From NCBI RefSeq assembly GCF_000306115.2, contig NZ_AKWX02000007.1, positions 1 through 64,000 of the forward strand: DNA of 64,000 nt. Direction: 5' to 3'. The DNA comes from Leptospira wolffii serovar Khorat str. Khorat-H2. Its GTDB lineage: Bacteria; Spirochaetota; Leptospiria; Leptospirales; Leptospiraceae. Positions 39,535 to 48,208 of this stretch are shown here, one piece after another (position 1 is the first letter of the stretch; every line of letters begins with the position of its first letter). A model generated the notes under the pieces. It saw nothing but the letters and a program-made list of their open reading frames with translations, ran no database searches and was not told the origin of the DNA. The position numbers and the translations under genes are program-made.

Positions 39535-40023
39535 ATGTCCGGGCGAAAATTCAGTAAAGCGGAAAGAATCGGGATTTATATATTGATTTTTCTGATCTCC
39601 TGCGGAGGAGAGATCGGAAATCAGCGGAGTAAATCGGATTTACAGAAGGGACTCTCTCTTTTCGGCACTGTGGAAGGTATGGAATGCGGAGTTCCCGTTA
39701 AAATACGGGAAGCAGGTCCCGACGGAAACGTTGAGCTGCTCTATGTTCCGTTTAACGCAAGGGTAAAGTTGAAAGAGGATATCCGCAATTACGTGCATTA
39801 TGCACAAGAAGGAAAATACCATAGGGAATACGTGGGTTGGGTGATGCGGAATTCCACAAATCCTCAGGACGCGGAAAGATTATACCAGTTCTCCTTATTG
39901 GCGAATTTGTCGTCTTCCCGTTGGTACGACGGAAAGACGGGAGAGATCGTGCCTTTGGAGGGTATTCTACGGTATAAAAAATCCGGAGGAGAATGGATTT
40001 CTTTGGGAGCCTTCGACCATTAG
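39535..40023 (+). CDS. lipoprotein of the cytochrome operon, unknown function
   Basis: 162 residues. The N-terminus SKAERIGIYILIFLISCGGE is a signal peptide with a lipobox. The mature part has a Cys (GMECGVPVKI) and a His/Tyr-rich segment (NYVHYAQEGKYHREYVGWV) that could serve metal or haem binding. No family is recognised. It starts ten bases after the cytochrome stop with a GAGGAA ribosome site, so it is the fourth gene of the operon and is closed by a strong terminator. Confidence 0.7.
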   Translation: MSGRKFSKAERIGIYILIFLISCGGEIGNQRSKSDLQKGLSLFGTVEGMECGVPVKIREAGPDGNVELLYVPFNARVKLKEDIRNYVHYAQEGKYHREYVGWVMRNSTNPQDAERLYQFSLLANLSSSRWYDGKTGEIVPLEGILRYKKSGGEWISLGAFDH

Positions 40024-40099
40024 GTTTTTTGAATCTGCAATGATTTCCGCGAATCGAACGGTTCATGAATCGGCTTCCGGAAGTTACCACAGTCATTTG

Positions 40100-40127
40100 A
40101 TCCGCAGATTCTGCGGATTCTTTTTAT
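40100..40127 (+). terminator. terminator of the cytochrome operon
   Basis: ATCCGCAG (40100-40107) pairs with CTGCGGAT (40111-40118) over a three-base loop and is followed by TCTTTTTAT. Confidence 0.75.
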
Positions 40128-40131
40128 CCGC

Positions 40132-40806
40132 TTAATGGCGCACTCGTTTGTCGCTTCTTTTTCTGAGTAGATCTCCTACCCATTGGAAAGTCTGCACTAA
40201 TACCACGAGAACGAGAACAGTGGAGAACATGATATCGTCCTCGTATCTGTAATATCCGAAACGTATGGCCAGATCTCCTATGCCTCCGCCTCCTACGATC
40301 CCCGCCATCGCCGAATATCCCAAAAGACTGATCGTAGTTACGGTAACGCCGGAGAGAATTCCCGGTAAGGCCTCGGGGATCAAAACTTCCTTTATGATGA
40401 GCGTTAGACTCGCTCCTGTGGAAACGGCTGCTTCCAATACTCCTTCAGGAATTTCTCTCAAAGCGGTTTCTACGAGTCTTGCGAGAAACGGAATCGCAGC
40501 CACAGAAAGGGGAACGGAGGCAGCCAAGGGGCCGATCGTGGTTCCGGTCAAAAATTGCGTGATCGGAATCAATGCAACGAGAAGAATTACGAACGGTATG
40601 GAGCGAATCAGATTCGCGGCGCCGCCTAGAATCGCGTTTAGGATTCTGTTCTTAAGAAATAAGCCTTTATCAGTCAGGTAGATCAGAAAGCCCAAAGGGA
40701 TTCCTAATAAGAGCGCCGCTCCGAGGGAAATTCCCAGCATGAGAAAAGTCTGTGCGAACGCGGATCCTAAATCCGGTAGGAGTTCCTGCCATTTTTCCAA
40801 ACTCAT
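40132..40806 (-). CDS. metI: methionine ABC transporter permease
   Basis: 224 residues with five membrane helices and the BPD_transp_1 coupling motif (EVLIPEALPGILSGVTVTTI, the EAA loop). N-terminal LPDLGSAFAQTFLMLGISL is typical of MetI. It forms the membrane dimer of the D/L-methionine importer with MetN and MetQ, the next two genes. Its start overlaps the metN stop by four bases. It is the last gene of the six-gene sulfur operon, ending nine bases past the convergent terminator. Confidence 0.92.
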   Translation of the reverse strand: MSLEKWQELLPDLGSAFAQTFLMLGISLGAALLLGIPLGFLIYLTDKGLFLKNRILNAILGGAANLIRSIPFVILLVALIPITQFLTGTTIGPLAASVPLSVAAIPFLARLVETALREIPEGVLEAAVSTGASLTLIIKEVLIPEALPGILSGVTVTTISLLGYSAMAGIVGGGGIGDLAIRFGYYRYEDDIMFSTVLVLVVLVQTFQWVGDLLRKRSDKRVRH

Positions 40807-41843
40807 TGGAAAATTTCCTCCACTTCCGCTCCGTATCGTACGAATGCGGAACGGATCGTTTCCGTGCTTCCGTCGTCCTTATCCGTCTCCAAATAAAAGA
40901 CCCCTATCGGTCGACCTGATATGTACTCGATTTTGCTGTGTAGAATGTTCGGCACTATATTCGTAGCTCGGATTACTTTGCCGAGAATGGGTTCCTTGGC
41001 GGTTTCGTTTCTAAGCACGACCCTTAATAGTCTACCTTTAGCGTGAGAAAGCGTTTCGGCCGGAATGGAAGCGGCAAGGACTCCGCCTGTTAACTTTTTC
41101 GTAATTTGCTCTGTCGGATCCGCAAACAATGAATAGGCGGATCCTACCTCTACAACTCTTCCTTTTTCCATAACCGCTACGGAGTCGCAGATCTCTCGAA
41201 CAACCTCCATTTCGTGGGTCACAATCAGGATTGTAATGGAAAATTTGCGATGGATATCCTTTAGAAGTGCGAGAATGGAGCGAGTGGTTTCCGGATCTAG
41301 GGCGGATGTAGGTTCATCGCAGAGCAGCAGATGGGGATGGTTGGCGATGGCCCTTGCGATACCCACCCTTTGTCTTTGCCCTCCGCTCAATTGATTGGGA
41401 TAGGATTCTTCTTTTTCCTCCAGGCCGATAAGACCTAGGAGTTCCTTCACTCTTTCTCGGATCTTCTTCTTATCCCATCCCGCGGCCTTCAAGGGGAGGG
41501 CTATATTATCGAATACTTTACGATTCGAGATCAGGTGGGATTGTTGGAATACCATCCCGACTCCGGAGCGGTGTTTTTTCAGTTCTTTGCCTTTTAAGAA
41601 GGAAACGTCCCGACCTTCGAAATAGATTTCGCCCGAATCGGGTATTTCCAGAAGATTAGCGAATCGAAGTAGGGTGCTCTTTCCGGCTCCGGTGCTTCCG
41701 ATGACTCCGAAGATATCGCCTTTACCGATTTTTAAGCAGACGTTCTCTACGGCGGGAGAAACCGATTTCGGAAACGCCTTAGAGACGTTCCGAAATTCTA
41801 ATATAGTTTCCGAACTTTCGTTTAATTCTTCTTTCCGAACCAT
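40803..41843 (-). CDS. metN: methionine ABC transporter ATP-binding protein
   Basis: 346 residues. Walker A GSTGAGKST (about 53), Q loop VFQQSHLI, signature LSGGQRQRVG and Walker B LLLCDEP are present. The C-terminal NIL domain (about 260-346, with RVVLRNETAKEPILG and GVFYLETDKDDG) is the regulatory part that binds methionine in MetN and stops transport when the cell is full. Its start lies within the last codons of metQ (22-base overlap). This supports a methionine role rather than another amino acid. Confidence 0.93.
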   Translation of the reverse strand: MVRKEELNESSETILEFRNVSKAFPKSVSPAVENVCLKIGKGDIFGVIGSTGAGKSTLLRFANLLEIPDSGEIYFEGRDVSFLKGKELKKHRSGVGMVFQQSHLISNRKVFDNIALPLKAAGWDKKKIRERVKELLGLIGLEEKEESYPNQLSGGQRQRVGIARAIANHPHLLLCDEPTSALDPETTRSILALLKDIHRKFSITILIVTHEMEVVREICDSVAVMEKGRVVEVGSAYSLFADPTEQITKKLTGGVLAASIPAETLSHAKGRLLRVVLRNETAKEPILGKVIRATNIVPNILHSKIEYISGRPIGVFYLETDKDDGSTETIRSAFVRYGAEVEEIFQ

Positions 41844-42649
41844 TCCGGTTTTTGGAATCCTTTGAATTCTTTGTCGATGACGGCTTCGAATTCCGGAGAT
41901 TTTACCGCGGCGACGATATCTTTCGCGAATACGGAGTCCTTTTCGTCTTCTCGAACCACTATGATATTCTTATGCTCTTCCGCAAGTGTTTCAAGGATCA
42001 CGGCCTTGGTCAGATCCAAACCGGAAGCGATCGCAAAGTTTCCGTTGATGGCTGAGAAATCAGTGCTTTCCAAGGACCTAGGGAGTTGGGCCGCTTCCAA
42101 AGGTAGGAATTGGATCTGCTTTTTGTTCTCCGTTATATCGCTCAAGGAAGCTTTGGTAGGAATCGCATCCGGATTCACTTTAATGAAACCTAATTCTTGG
42201 AATAGTTTCAATGCCCTAAGTTGGTTGGTCGGATCGTTCGGCAGAGCGATTGACGCCTTTTCTTTGATATCCTTAGGATTCTTGGTCTTTCCGGCGAATA
42301 CGGACATAGGTGCCGTAGGAACATTTACGATTGCCGCTAATTTTAAACCTTTATCAGCCGTGAATTTTTTGAGATAAGGAACATGCTGGAAAAGATTCGC
42401 GTCGATGTCACCTGAGGAGAGGGCTAGGTTCGGTTGGATATAATCGCTGAATTGGACAATCTCCAGGCTATATCCTTTCTTTTCCAAAGCGGGGAAGACC
42501 GCTTTCTTCAGCAAATCTCCGTACGGTCCGGGACAGATTCCTATCTTAAGAGATTTTCTGTCTCCGGGTAATTTAGGGGCTTCTTTCTTTCCACATCCCA
42601 AGAATAGGGAAGAAAGAATTAAAAATACTGCAAATACTTTGGTTCTCAT
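41822..42649 (-). CDS. metQ: methionine-binding lipoprotein
   Basis: About 275 residues. The signal peptide ends in SSLFLGCGKKE, a lipobox. The body is of the NlpA/MetQ family (LKIGICPGPYGDLL, ANLFQHVPYLKKF, the conserved IALPNDPTNQLRALKL). It captures methionine in the periplasm and hands it to MetNI. I use the ATG at 42649 with AGAGG upstream; a much longer frame to 42991 is an artefact that runs over the YeeE/YedE gene. A role for a related sulfur compound is possible given the neighbours. Confidence 0.92.
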   Translation of the reverse strand: MRTKVFAVFLILSSLFLGCGKKEAPKLPGDRKSLKIGICPGPYGDLLKKAVFPALEKKGYSLEIVQFSDYIQPNLALSSGDIDANLFQHVPYLKKFTADKGLKLAAIVNVPTAPMSVFAGKTKNPKDIKEKASIALPNDPTNQLRALKLFQELGFIKVNPDAIPTKASLSDITENKKQIQFLPLEAAQLPRSLESTDFSAINGNFAIASGLDLTKAVILETLAEEHKNIIVVREDEKDSVFAKDIVAAVKSPEFEAVIDKEFKGFQKPEWFGKKN

Positions 42650-42672
42650 GGAATTATACCTCTGTTTTGTTC

Positions 42673-43884
42673 CTACGATTTTGTTTTCAATAATGCCAAT
42701 CCGGAAAGTATCCCCGGAATGAGTCCGGCTGCGAATACGAAACCGGAAAGGGATTGCGCGGACACACCCGAGAAGAATGTTCCGAAAGTACAACCCACTG
42801 AGACCATGGCCCCCCATCCTAGTAAAATCCCACCCGATAAGGAGAATAGGGACTTTACGAAGGGGGCTTCTCCGATATTCAGTCGGAATTGTCCGGCTCC
42901 GATCGCGGATCCGAAGGAGCCTAAGATCAGACTCAACGTAAAGACCGCGTTGATCGTAAAGAGATGCGAGACTTCTCCTGTGGTCGCACATCCCGCTATA
43001 GAGTCCAGTCCTTCTAAGCGAGTCGGAATCACTCCTAGTAGATTTCCGAAATCCCTACTCAACCTACCTATCTCGGAAGTTACCCCTATGGGGCGGACTC
43101 TGAAATAGTAAAGTAAGGAAACGATTCCTACACCGATTCCTCCCACCCATGCCGGCCATCGTCTTTCGAGTAAATTGGCAGGAAAGGGTGCATAGTAGAA
43201 TGCATTCTTGGATCCGGATCCCTTGCGCGCGACCCAGACTGCCAGAAAGAAAAAAATTCCTAGACACACTAACAGGGAGCCTGCGTAGCCGAAATGTTTC
43301 GGCAACCAGACGATCGGAGCTTCCGCCACCCATTCTAAGTAGAAGAAATTCCAGGAAAGGAAACCCAGAATGAAGCCTATTCCGCTCCCTAATAAGGCGA
43401 ACCAGGAACCTAAGGAACCTTCTCCGATCCGATACAAATGACCGCTAATACAAGATCCGGAGAAGGACATGCCCAATCCGAAGGCAAATCCGCCCAAAAG
43501 AAGATGGATATGCACCGGAGAGATGAACGCGTTAGGCGGAAGATATCCCGTTTCTGGAGAAGGAATCCAAGCCCCGAAAATGGCGCCGTATCCGATCGTA
43601 GATACCGTGAGAGCCGAAAGAATAGAGAGTATTCCTTCGGTTTCCTTTCGAAGTATGAAATCCTTGAAATTACAGAAAAAGCAGAATCGCGATCTCTGCA
43701 TGATAAACCCCAAGGCTCCTCCAGTAAGGGCACTGAAGGAGTAGTCTTTACCGTAGCCTTCCCGGATATGGAGAAGATACGAGAAGGAAAGAATCGAAAA
43801 AGCGATCAGGCCGAAACCGTAATATCCTAATCGTTTCTTTCTTTCTTCTTGGGACACGTTAGTTTCGATCAATAGGGGAGACAT
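42673..43884 (-). CDS. YeeE/YedE family sulfur transporter
   Basis: 403 residues with about nine to ten membrane helices in two related halves. The conserved cysteines that pass sulfur along the channel are visible in RSRFCFFCNF, FSGSCISGHL, AGCATTG and SVGCTFGTF. Family members take up thiosulfate or carry selenium/sulfur compounds. It is 23 bases upstream of metQ and ten bases downstream of the rhodanese gene. Together these suggest uptake and sulfane-sulfur transfer, beside methionine import. Confidence 0.87.
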   Translation of the reverse strand: MSPLLIETNVSQEERKKRLGYYGFGLIAFSILSFSYLLHIREGYGKDYSFSALTGGALGFIMQRSRFCFFCNFKDFILRKETEGILSILSALTVSTIGYGAIFGAWIPSPETGYLPPNAFISPVHIHLLLGGFAFGLGMSFSGSCISGHLYRIGEGSLGSWFALLGSGIGFILGFLSWNFFYLEWVAEAPIVWLPKHFGYAGSLLVCLGIFFFLAVWVARKGSGSKNAFYYAPFPANLLERRWPAWVGGIGVGIVSLLYYFRVRPIGVTSEIGRLSRDFGNLLGVIPTRLEGLDSIAGCATTGEVSHLFTINAVFTLSLILGSFGSAIGAGQFRLNIGEAPFVKSLFSLSGGILLGWGAMVSVGCTFGTFFSGVSAQSLSGFVFAAGLIPGILSGLALLKTKS

Positions 43885-43893
43885 TCTCCTCCT

Positions 43894-44820
43894 TCATTTA
43901 CCGGTCCAAACGGTGCCTGACGGATTGTCTATGGGAACTCCTACTGCGTTGCCGTATTCTGTCCAGGATCCGTCGTATTGTCTTGCATCGTACCCCAATA
44001 GTTTGGAGAGAACGAACCAGGAGTGGCTGGACCTTTCGCCGATTCTGCAATATACGATCACCGGTTTGGAGCCGTCGATTCCCGCTTCCGAATAGAGTTT
44101 CTTTAATTCCGCCACGGACTTGAAGGTTCCGTCCTCTTGATTCACCGCTTTTGCCCAAGGAAGATTGATCGCACCGGGAATATGCCCTGCACGAATGGAA
44201 AGCTCTTGGATTCCTTGAGGAGCGAAGATCTTGCCGCTGTATTCGTCGGGAGAACGGATATCTAGAATGGAGAATTTATTCTTGGACTCCACGGCTTTCA
44301 AAACGTCCGGAAGTTTGGCTCTGAGTTTCTTATTCTCTACCGCGACCTTATAAGAAGAAGGGGAAGGATTCGGAGTGTCAGAAGATAGAGGTCTTTTTTC
44401 CAATTCCCATTTCTTTCTTCCTCCGTTAAGAATTCGCACATCCTTGTGACCGTAATAATTGAAGATCCAGGCTCCCCAGGCTGCGAACCAGTTATTATTG
44501 TCCCCGTAAAGAATGATCGTCGAGTCGTTTGAGATTCCCGCCTTGGAAGCGAGTTCTTGGAACTTTTCTTTCCCGACTATATCCCGTTTGGGCTGGTCTA
44601 CAAGATCGGTATGCCAACGGAAATTTACGGCACCCTTGATATGCCCTTTCTCGTAGACTCCCGGATCCACGCTGACTTCGATCAGGCGAACCTTAGGGTT
44701 TTCCAGGTTTTTACTCAGCCATTCAGTATCTACGACGGCGTCCTCGGGAGCCGCCCAGATGCTCGTGGCCGCGATAAGGAGTAGGCTGAAAGCCGACGCC
44801 GTTAAAAGAATCTTTTTCAT
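43894..44820 (-). CDS. exported thiosulfate sulfurtransferase (rhodanese)
   Basis: About 308 residues with a signal peptide (LLTASAFSLLLIAATSIWA), so it works in the periplasm. Two rhodanese domains follow: the first (about 30-155) lacks the catalytic Cys (LYGDNNNWFAAW); the second has the active loop CRIGERSSH near residue 258. It would move sulfane sulfur from thiosulfate to an acceptor. The ATG at 44820 follows GAGGTGAAT; an in-frame start at 44847 is worse. It is the second gene of the sulfur operon, directly after the regulator. Confidence 0.9.
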   Translation of the reverse strand: MKKILLTASAFSLLLIAATSIWAAPEDAVVDTEWLSKNLENPKVRLIEVSVDPGVYEKGHIKGAVNFRWHTDLVDQPKRDIVGKEKFQELASKAGISNDSTIILYGDNNNWFAAWGAWIFNYYGHKDVRILNGGRKKWELEKRPLSSDTPNPSPSSYKVAVENKKLRAKLPDVLKAVESKNKFSILDIRSPDEYSGKIFAPQGIQELSIRAGHIPGAINLPWAKAVNQEDGTFKSVAELKKLYSEAGIDGSKPVIVYCRIGERSSHSWFVLSKLLGYDARQYDGSWTEYGNAVGVPIDNPSGTVWTGK

Positions 44821-44883
44821 ACGATTCACCTCTTTTACATACTTCATGAATTTATAATTTTTCCGTTCCGTGCGCTCAATGGA

Positions 44884-45594
44884 TCAACCTCCCAAATTCC
44901 GTCCGTTTCTCTCGGTAGTTCGATCCGGATCCGTTAAGCTTTTGGAATAGGTCATTACGAGATAGAAAAACGAGGTAATCTTTCCCGGGTTATGATAAGA
45001 ATGGGCGATGTCCGCCTCGAAAAAGAACGAATCTCCTTTTTCCAACCGAAAAAGTTTACGCCCGACGGATACATCCAACTTGCCCTCGGTTATAACAAGA
45101 TTCTCTAATGTTCCGGGGGGATGGGCCACCGCTTTCTCGGTATATCCGGGGGCTATCTTGAGTTCGTAGAATTCCGCGGATTTATGCGTGTCGAATGGAA
45201 ATAGGGCCCTGGATACGAACTTCCCGTCGCCGGAGGATAGGAATTTCGCATCCTCGAGTTTCAGAATCTGAGCGGTTTTATTTTCTTCCGCGGTTAATAG
45301 GCTGGAAAAGGAAACGTTCATCGCTCGGGAGATTCTCCAAAGCACGTTAATCGTCGGGACTGATTTGCCTTTTTCGATAAGACTAAGCATGGAACGACTC
45401 ACACCCGATATGGCGGAAAGTTTTTCCAAGGAAAGGCCGGATCTGGATCTGAGTTCGAAAAGGTTCCTACCCACGGAAGTGGATAGTCCCTCTTCTTCTT
45501 GGAAGTCGGAATCTTCCGACGCTCTTACGTATTCTGCCCCGGGCTTTCTCGCGCTTCCGTTCGTATGTGGGGAGGTTTCTGCGGATTTCCCCAT
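44884..45594 (-). CDS. XRE-cupin transcriptional regulator (SutR-like)
   Basis: 236 residues. A helix-turn-helix of the XRE type (LRSRSGLSLEKLSAISGVSR, about 45-90) precedes a C-terminal cupin (VSVGRKLFRLEKGDSF, IAHSYHNPG, about 165-215). This plan is that of SutR/YdcN of Escherichia coli, which controls sulfur utilisation genes, and the operon it heads is about sulfur. The first 35 residues are an extra basic/acidic tail. Two TCCG-N6-CGGA palindromes lie upstream and probably bind this protein. A third copy is in the promoter of the carbonic anhydrase gene at 35603-36211. Confidence 0.83.
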   Translation of the reverse strand: MGKSAETSPHTNGSARKPGAEYVRASEDSDFQEEEGLSTSVGRNLFELRSRSGLSLEKLSAISGVSRSMLSLIEKGKSVPTINVLWRISRAMNVSFSSLLTAEENKTAQILKLEDAKFLSSGDGKFVSRALFPFDTHKSAEFYELKIAPGYTEKAVAHPPGTLENLVITEGKLDVSVGRKLFRLEKGDSFFFEADIAHSYHNPGKITSFFYLVMTYSKSLTDPDRTTERNGRNLGG

Positions 45595-45676
45595 ATCAAT
45601 CTTCCATACGGAAAATGAATATTTGGGTGAGAATCGTTCGGAAATCGCTCCAAACTGTATTCTTATATATTCTCGA

Positions 45677-45716
45677 TATATCCGTCATAACGGATATAAA
45701 TTCCGATATTTCGGAA
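45677..45716. promoter_or_regulatory. tandem operators of the sulfur operon
   Basis: TATATCCGT-CATA-ACGGATATA (45677-45698) and TTCCGA-TATT-TCGGAA (45701-45716) are perfect inverted repeats that both contain TCCG-N6-CGGA. Their centres are 21 bp apart, two turns. On the minus strand a -10 TATAAG with a weak -35 TTATGA (17-base spacer) places the first site over the -35. The regulator gene starts at 45594. Confidence 0.6.
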
Positions 45717-45836
45717 GGCTGTCAAACCGCTAAAAGAGGCGCTGGATCGAAATCACGCGATTCTGCACAAAATATTAAACGTTTGTAGGATATCCTGCAC
45801 GAAACGAAGGAGCTATTATGCGGGGGTTCTAAACGA

Positions 45837-46718
45837 TTATTTTAAGGATTCTGCATATTCCTTTAGTTCCGCGAAGAATCGATTGGCCTCGGGGTAAGTT
45901 AGATGCAAAGCGTCGCTATCCTCATACGGGCCTTTCTTTGCGAAATACCAGATATATTCGGATTCGGGAAAATTCTCGCGGAAAGTTTCTCTGGTCCTTG
46001 TCTCTTTGGGAGAGGAGAGTATTTTGGGGTGCATGGGAATTTCGAAGAAGATAGGACGAACTCCTCTTTTACTCAGTACGTCCAGGAAACTACGAACCGA
46101 TTCGACCCTTTCCTTTAATTTGCTTTGCTCTACGGGAGCTCCGTACCAACGGATCGTTTCCTCCAAATGTTCCGCCTTCAATTTTTTTTCCGCATCGGTA
46201 TTTGTGGGAGAAGGCGACGTTGTCGTCGGATTACCCATTTTTAACCAGGGTAAATGAGAGGGGAGATCCAAGAAAAGCCCTGCAAGGAAATTGAAAGGTT
46301 GGTTCTCGGAAAGAAGGATGGGCAATTTTCTATGGGTGAAAACGAAGAATTCTTCCGTATTCTCCTCGGCAAACTTGGAATTCTCTTTTACGGAAAGTTG
46401 ATTGACTTCGATGAGTACGAATTTGGGAGAAAGATCGGATTTTGCCAGAAGGGATAGTCCGGTGAGAGCTCCTTCTCCCACTAGGGAAAGATTGAACCAA
46501 CGGGAATTCTTATCCGGTATCATTCTATCCGACATGGAGGATCCGGTAAGAATATACTCCGCATTTTTTCCTTCGGTTAGAAACGCTTCCGCTCGCATGC
46601 GATTGTGCTGCCACCAGCTTTGCTTGGGGATCCGGGAGGGAGTTGCGAATCCCAACAATAGGGAATAACCTCCCAGGAAGATGAAGAAGAATAAAATTAA
46701 TCTTAAGTAAAATTTCAT
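45837..46718 (-). CDS. SGNH-like partner of the MBOAT acyltransferase
   Basis: 293 residues with one N-terminal membrane helix. The exported part has GSSMSD (SGNH block I-like, about residue 59) and a C-terminal DALHLTYPEA with the DxxH pair of the SGNH catalytic triad. Such proteins, like AlgX/AlgJ or DltD, take an acyl group from a membrane O-acyltransferase and place it on a polymer. It lies four bases after the MBOAT gene. It may be what Pfam calls DUF1574 in Leptospira; I am not sure. Substrate is unknown. Confidence 0.7.
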   Translation of the reverse strand: MKFYLRLILFFFIFLGGYSLLLGFATPSRIPKQSWWQHNRMRAEAFLTEGKNAEYILTGSSMSDRMIPDKNSRWFNLSLVGEGALTGLSLLAKSDLSPKFVLIEVNQLSVKENSKFAEENTEEFFVFTHRKLPILLSENQPFNFLAGLFLDLPSHLPWLKMGNPTTTSPSPTNTDAEKKLKAEHLEETIRWYGAPVEQSKLKERVESVRSFLDVLSKRGVRPIFFEIPMHPKILSSPKETRTRETFRENFPESEYIWYFAKKGPYEDSDALHLTYPEANRFFAELKEYAESLK

Positions 46719-46722
46719 AATG

Positions 46723-48132
46723 CTAAAACTGAAAATAGATAAAGGAAGCCGAAGGCCCTTTGTTCAGGAAAATCAGGAAAAGTAATACCGCATATCCCGC
46801 CGAAGAAACCCATTCGTTCGTTTTCTCCGAGTATTTTTCCTTATGCCAACCGTAAGCATGGTATAAAAACACCGGAATGGAGAAGAAGATCAGAAAAGAG
46901 AGCAACTCCCAATCCGGAGCCACTTTCCAATTGGATCCTATCAGACCGAGATATTTAACCGCAACCTCGAAGTTGGGAAGACGGAAAAGCAACCATAGAA
47001 CGGAAACGGATAGGAAAACCAGAGTCGCCCTGAGGTAGGAAACTATGCGAGTTGCAGGAAGAGAGAACGGAAGATTCTGCTCCAAAAATCTTTCCAAAAG
47101 AAGCAAGAGTCCGTGACCGATCCCCCAAACCATATACCTCCATTCCGCTCCGTGCCACAAGCCGCCCAAGGCCATAACAAGAAAGAGATTTAAATAGGTC
47201 CGAAAGTTTCCTTTTCGATTTCCGCCCAAAGGGATATAGAGATAATCCCTCAGCCATGTGGATAAGGAAATATGCCATCTTCTCCAAAACTCGGAAAAGC
47301 TGGAGGATATATAAGGAAAATTGAAATTGATAGGAAGTTTATAGCCGAAGAGAAGCGCCGTGCCTATCGCTATCAGAGAATATCCCGCAAAATCGGCGAA
47401 GATCTGGGCGGAATATCCTAAGATTAAAAGCAGTAATACCCAGGAAGAATGGTGTGCGTTATACGGGAAATCTATCACGAAAGTTAAGTCGTTCAGATTG
47501 TCCGCGAGTACGGATTTTAAAAAGTAACCTAAAATTAGGGTCTTTGTAGCCTCTATCCAGGGGATATCCCGAAACTCTTTGGATCGGATCTGAGGGAAGA
47601 ATTCCTTTGCCTTGACGATGGGACCGGCCACTAATTGGGGAAAGAAATTGATGTATAAGGAAGATTTCAGCAGAAGATTCGGATACGAAGCGCGTTCTTT
47701 CATGATATCCGGGCCTATACGATAGAAATCCACCACCATGCTGATACCGTGGAAGGTATAAAAGGAAATCCCGATAGGCAAAGGGATAAGGAAAATCCAA
47801 TGGAGTCCCGCGTTTCCCGAACTTCCGAGGAAGGTCTTGGCGAATAACCCGCTATATTTAAAGAAAAATAATACGCTTAGGTTCAGAACGATCCCGAGCG
47901 CCAGAACCAGTTTCTTTTTTGCGAAATCCGGAGTCTGGATCAGATACACTATACTCGCATTCCAGAATATGGAAAAGAGCAGTAGTATCAATAACCAAGG
48001 GTCGGAATACGCATAAAAATAGAAACTCGCTCCTACGACGATTAGGAGTTGGAATCTTTTCAGAAAGGGAAGATAATAGAGAAAAAAAGTGACGCTAAGG
48101 AAAATCAGAAATCCGAGGCTATTGAAATTCAT
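46723..48132 (-). CDS. MBOAT family membrane O-acyltransferase
   Basis: About 469 residues with 11-12 membrane helices. It starts MNFNSLGFLIF, the common family N-terminus, so the ATG at 48132 is preferred over 48174. The catalytic His lies in GGLWHGAEWRY (about 317-327); HISLSTWLRDYLYIPLGGNR is the AlgI/PatA/DltB signature. It moves an acyl group across the membrane, and the SGNH-like gene four bases downstream would finish the transfer. Target may be a surface sugar or lipopolysaccharide. Confidence 0.88.
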   Translation of the reverse strand: MNFNSLGFLIFLSVTFFLYYLPFLKRFQLLIVVGASFYFYAYSDPWLLILLLFSIFWNASIVYLIQTPDFAKKKLVLALGIVLNLSVLFFFKYSGLFAKTFLGSSGNAGLHWIFLIPLPIGISFYTFHGISMVVDFYRIGPDIMKERASYPNLLLKSSLYINFFPQLVAGPIVKAKEFFPQIRSKEFRDIPWIEATKTLILGYFLKSVLADNLNDLTFVIDFPYNAHHSSWVLLLLILGYSAQIFADFAGYSLIAIGTALLFGYKLPINFNFPYISSSFSEFWRRWHISLSTWLRDYLYIPLGGNRKGNFRTYLNLFLVMALGGLWHGAEWRYMVWGIGHGLLLLLERFLEQNLPFSLPATRIVSYLRATLVFLSVSVLWLLFRLPNFEVAVKYLGLIGSNWKVAPDWELLSFLIFFSIPVFLYHAYGWHKEKYSEKTNEWVSSAGYAVLLFLIFLNKGPSASFIYFQF

Positions 48133-48208
48133 GGGCAGAAAAACTGGTTGGTTTAAGTTCTTCGCCCGGACCAATCGGTCAAGGATCTATGATTTTCCCC
48201 GCAAAATT

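Noticed and set aside
42650..42991. N-terminal extension of MetQ
   Set aside because: It would run through the end of the YeeE/YedE gene and place the signal peptide inside the protein.
44821..44883. Riboswitch before the rhodanese and methionine genes
   Set aside because: Only about 60 bases with no SAM-box features; regulation is better explained by the upstream operators.
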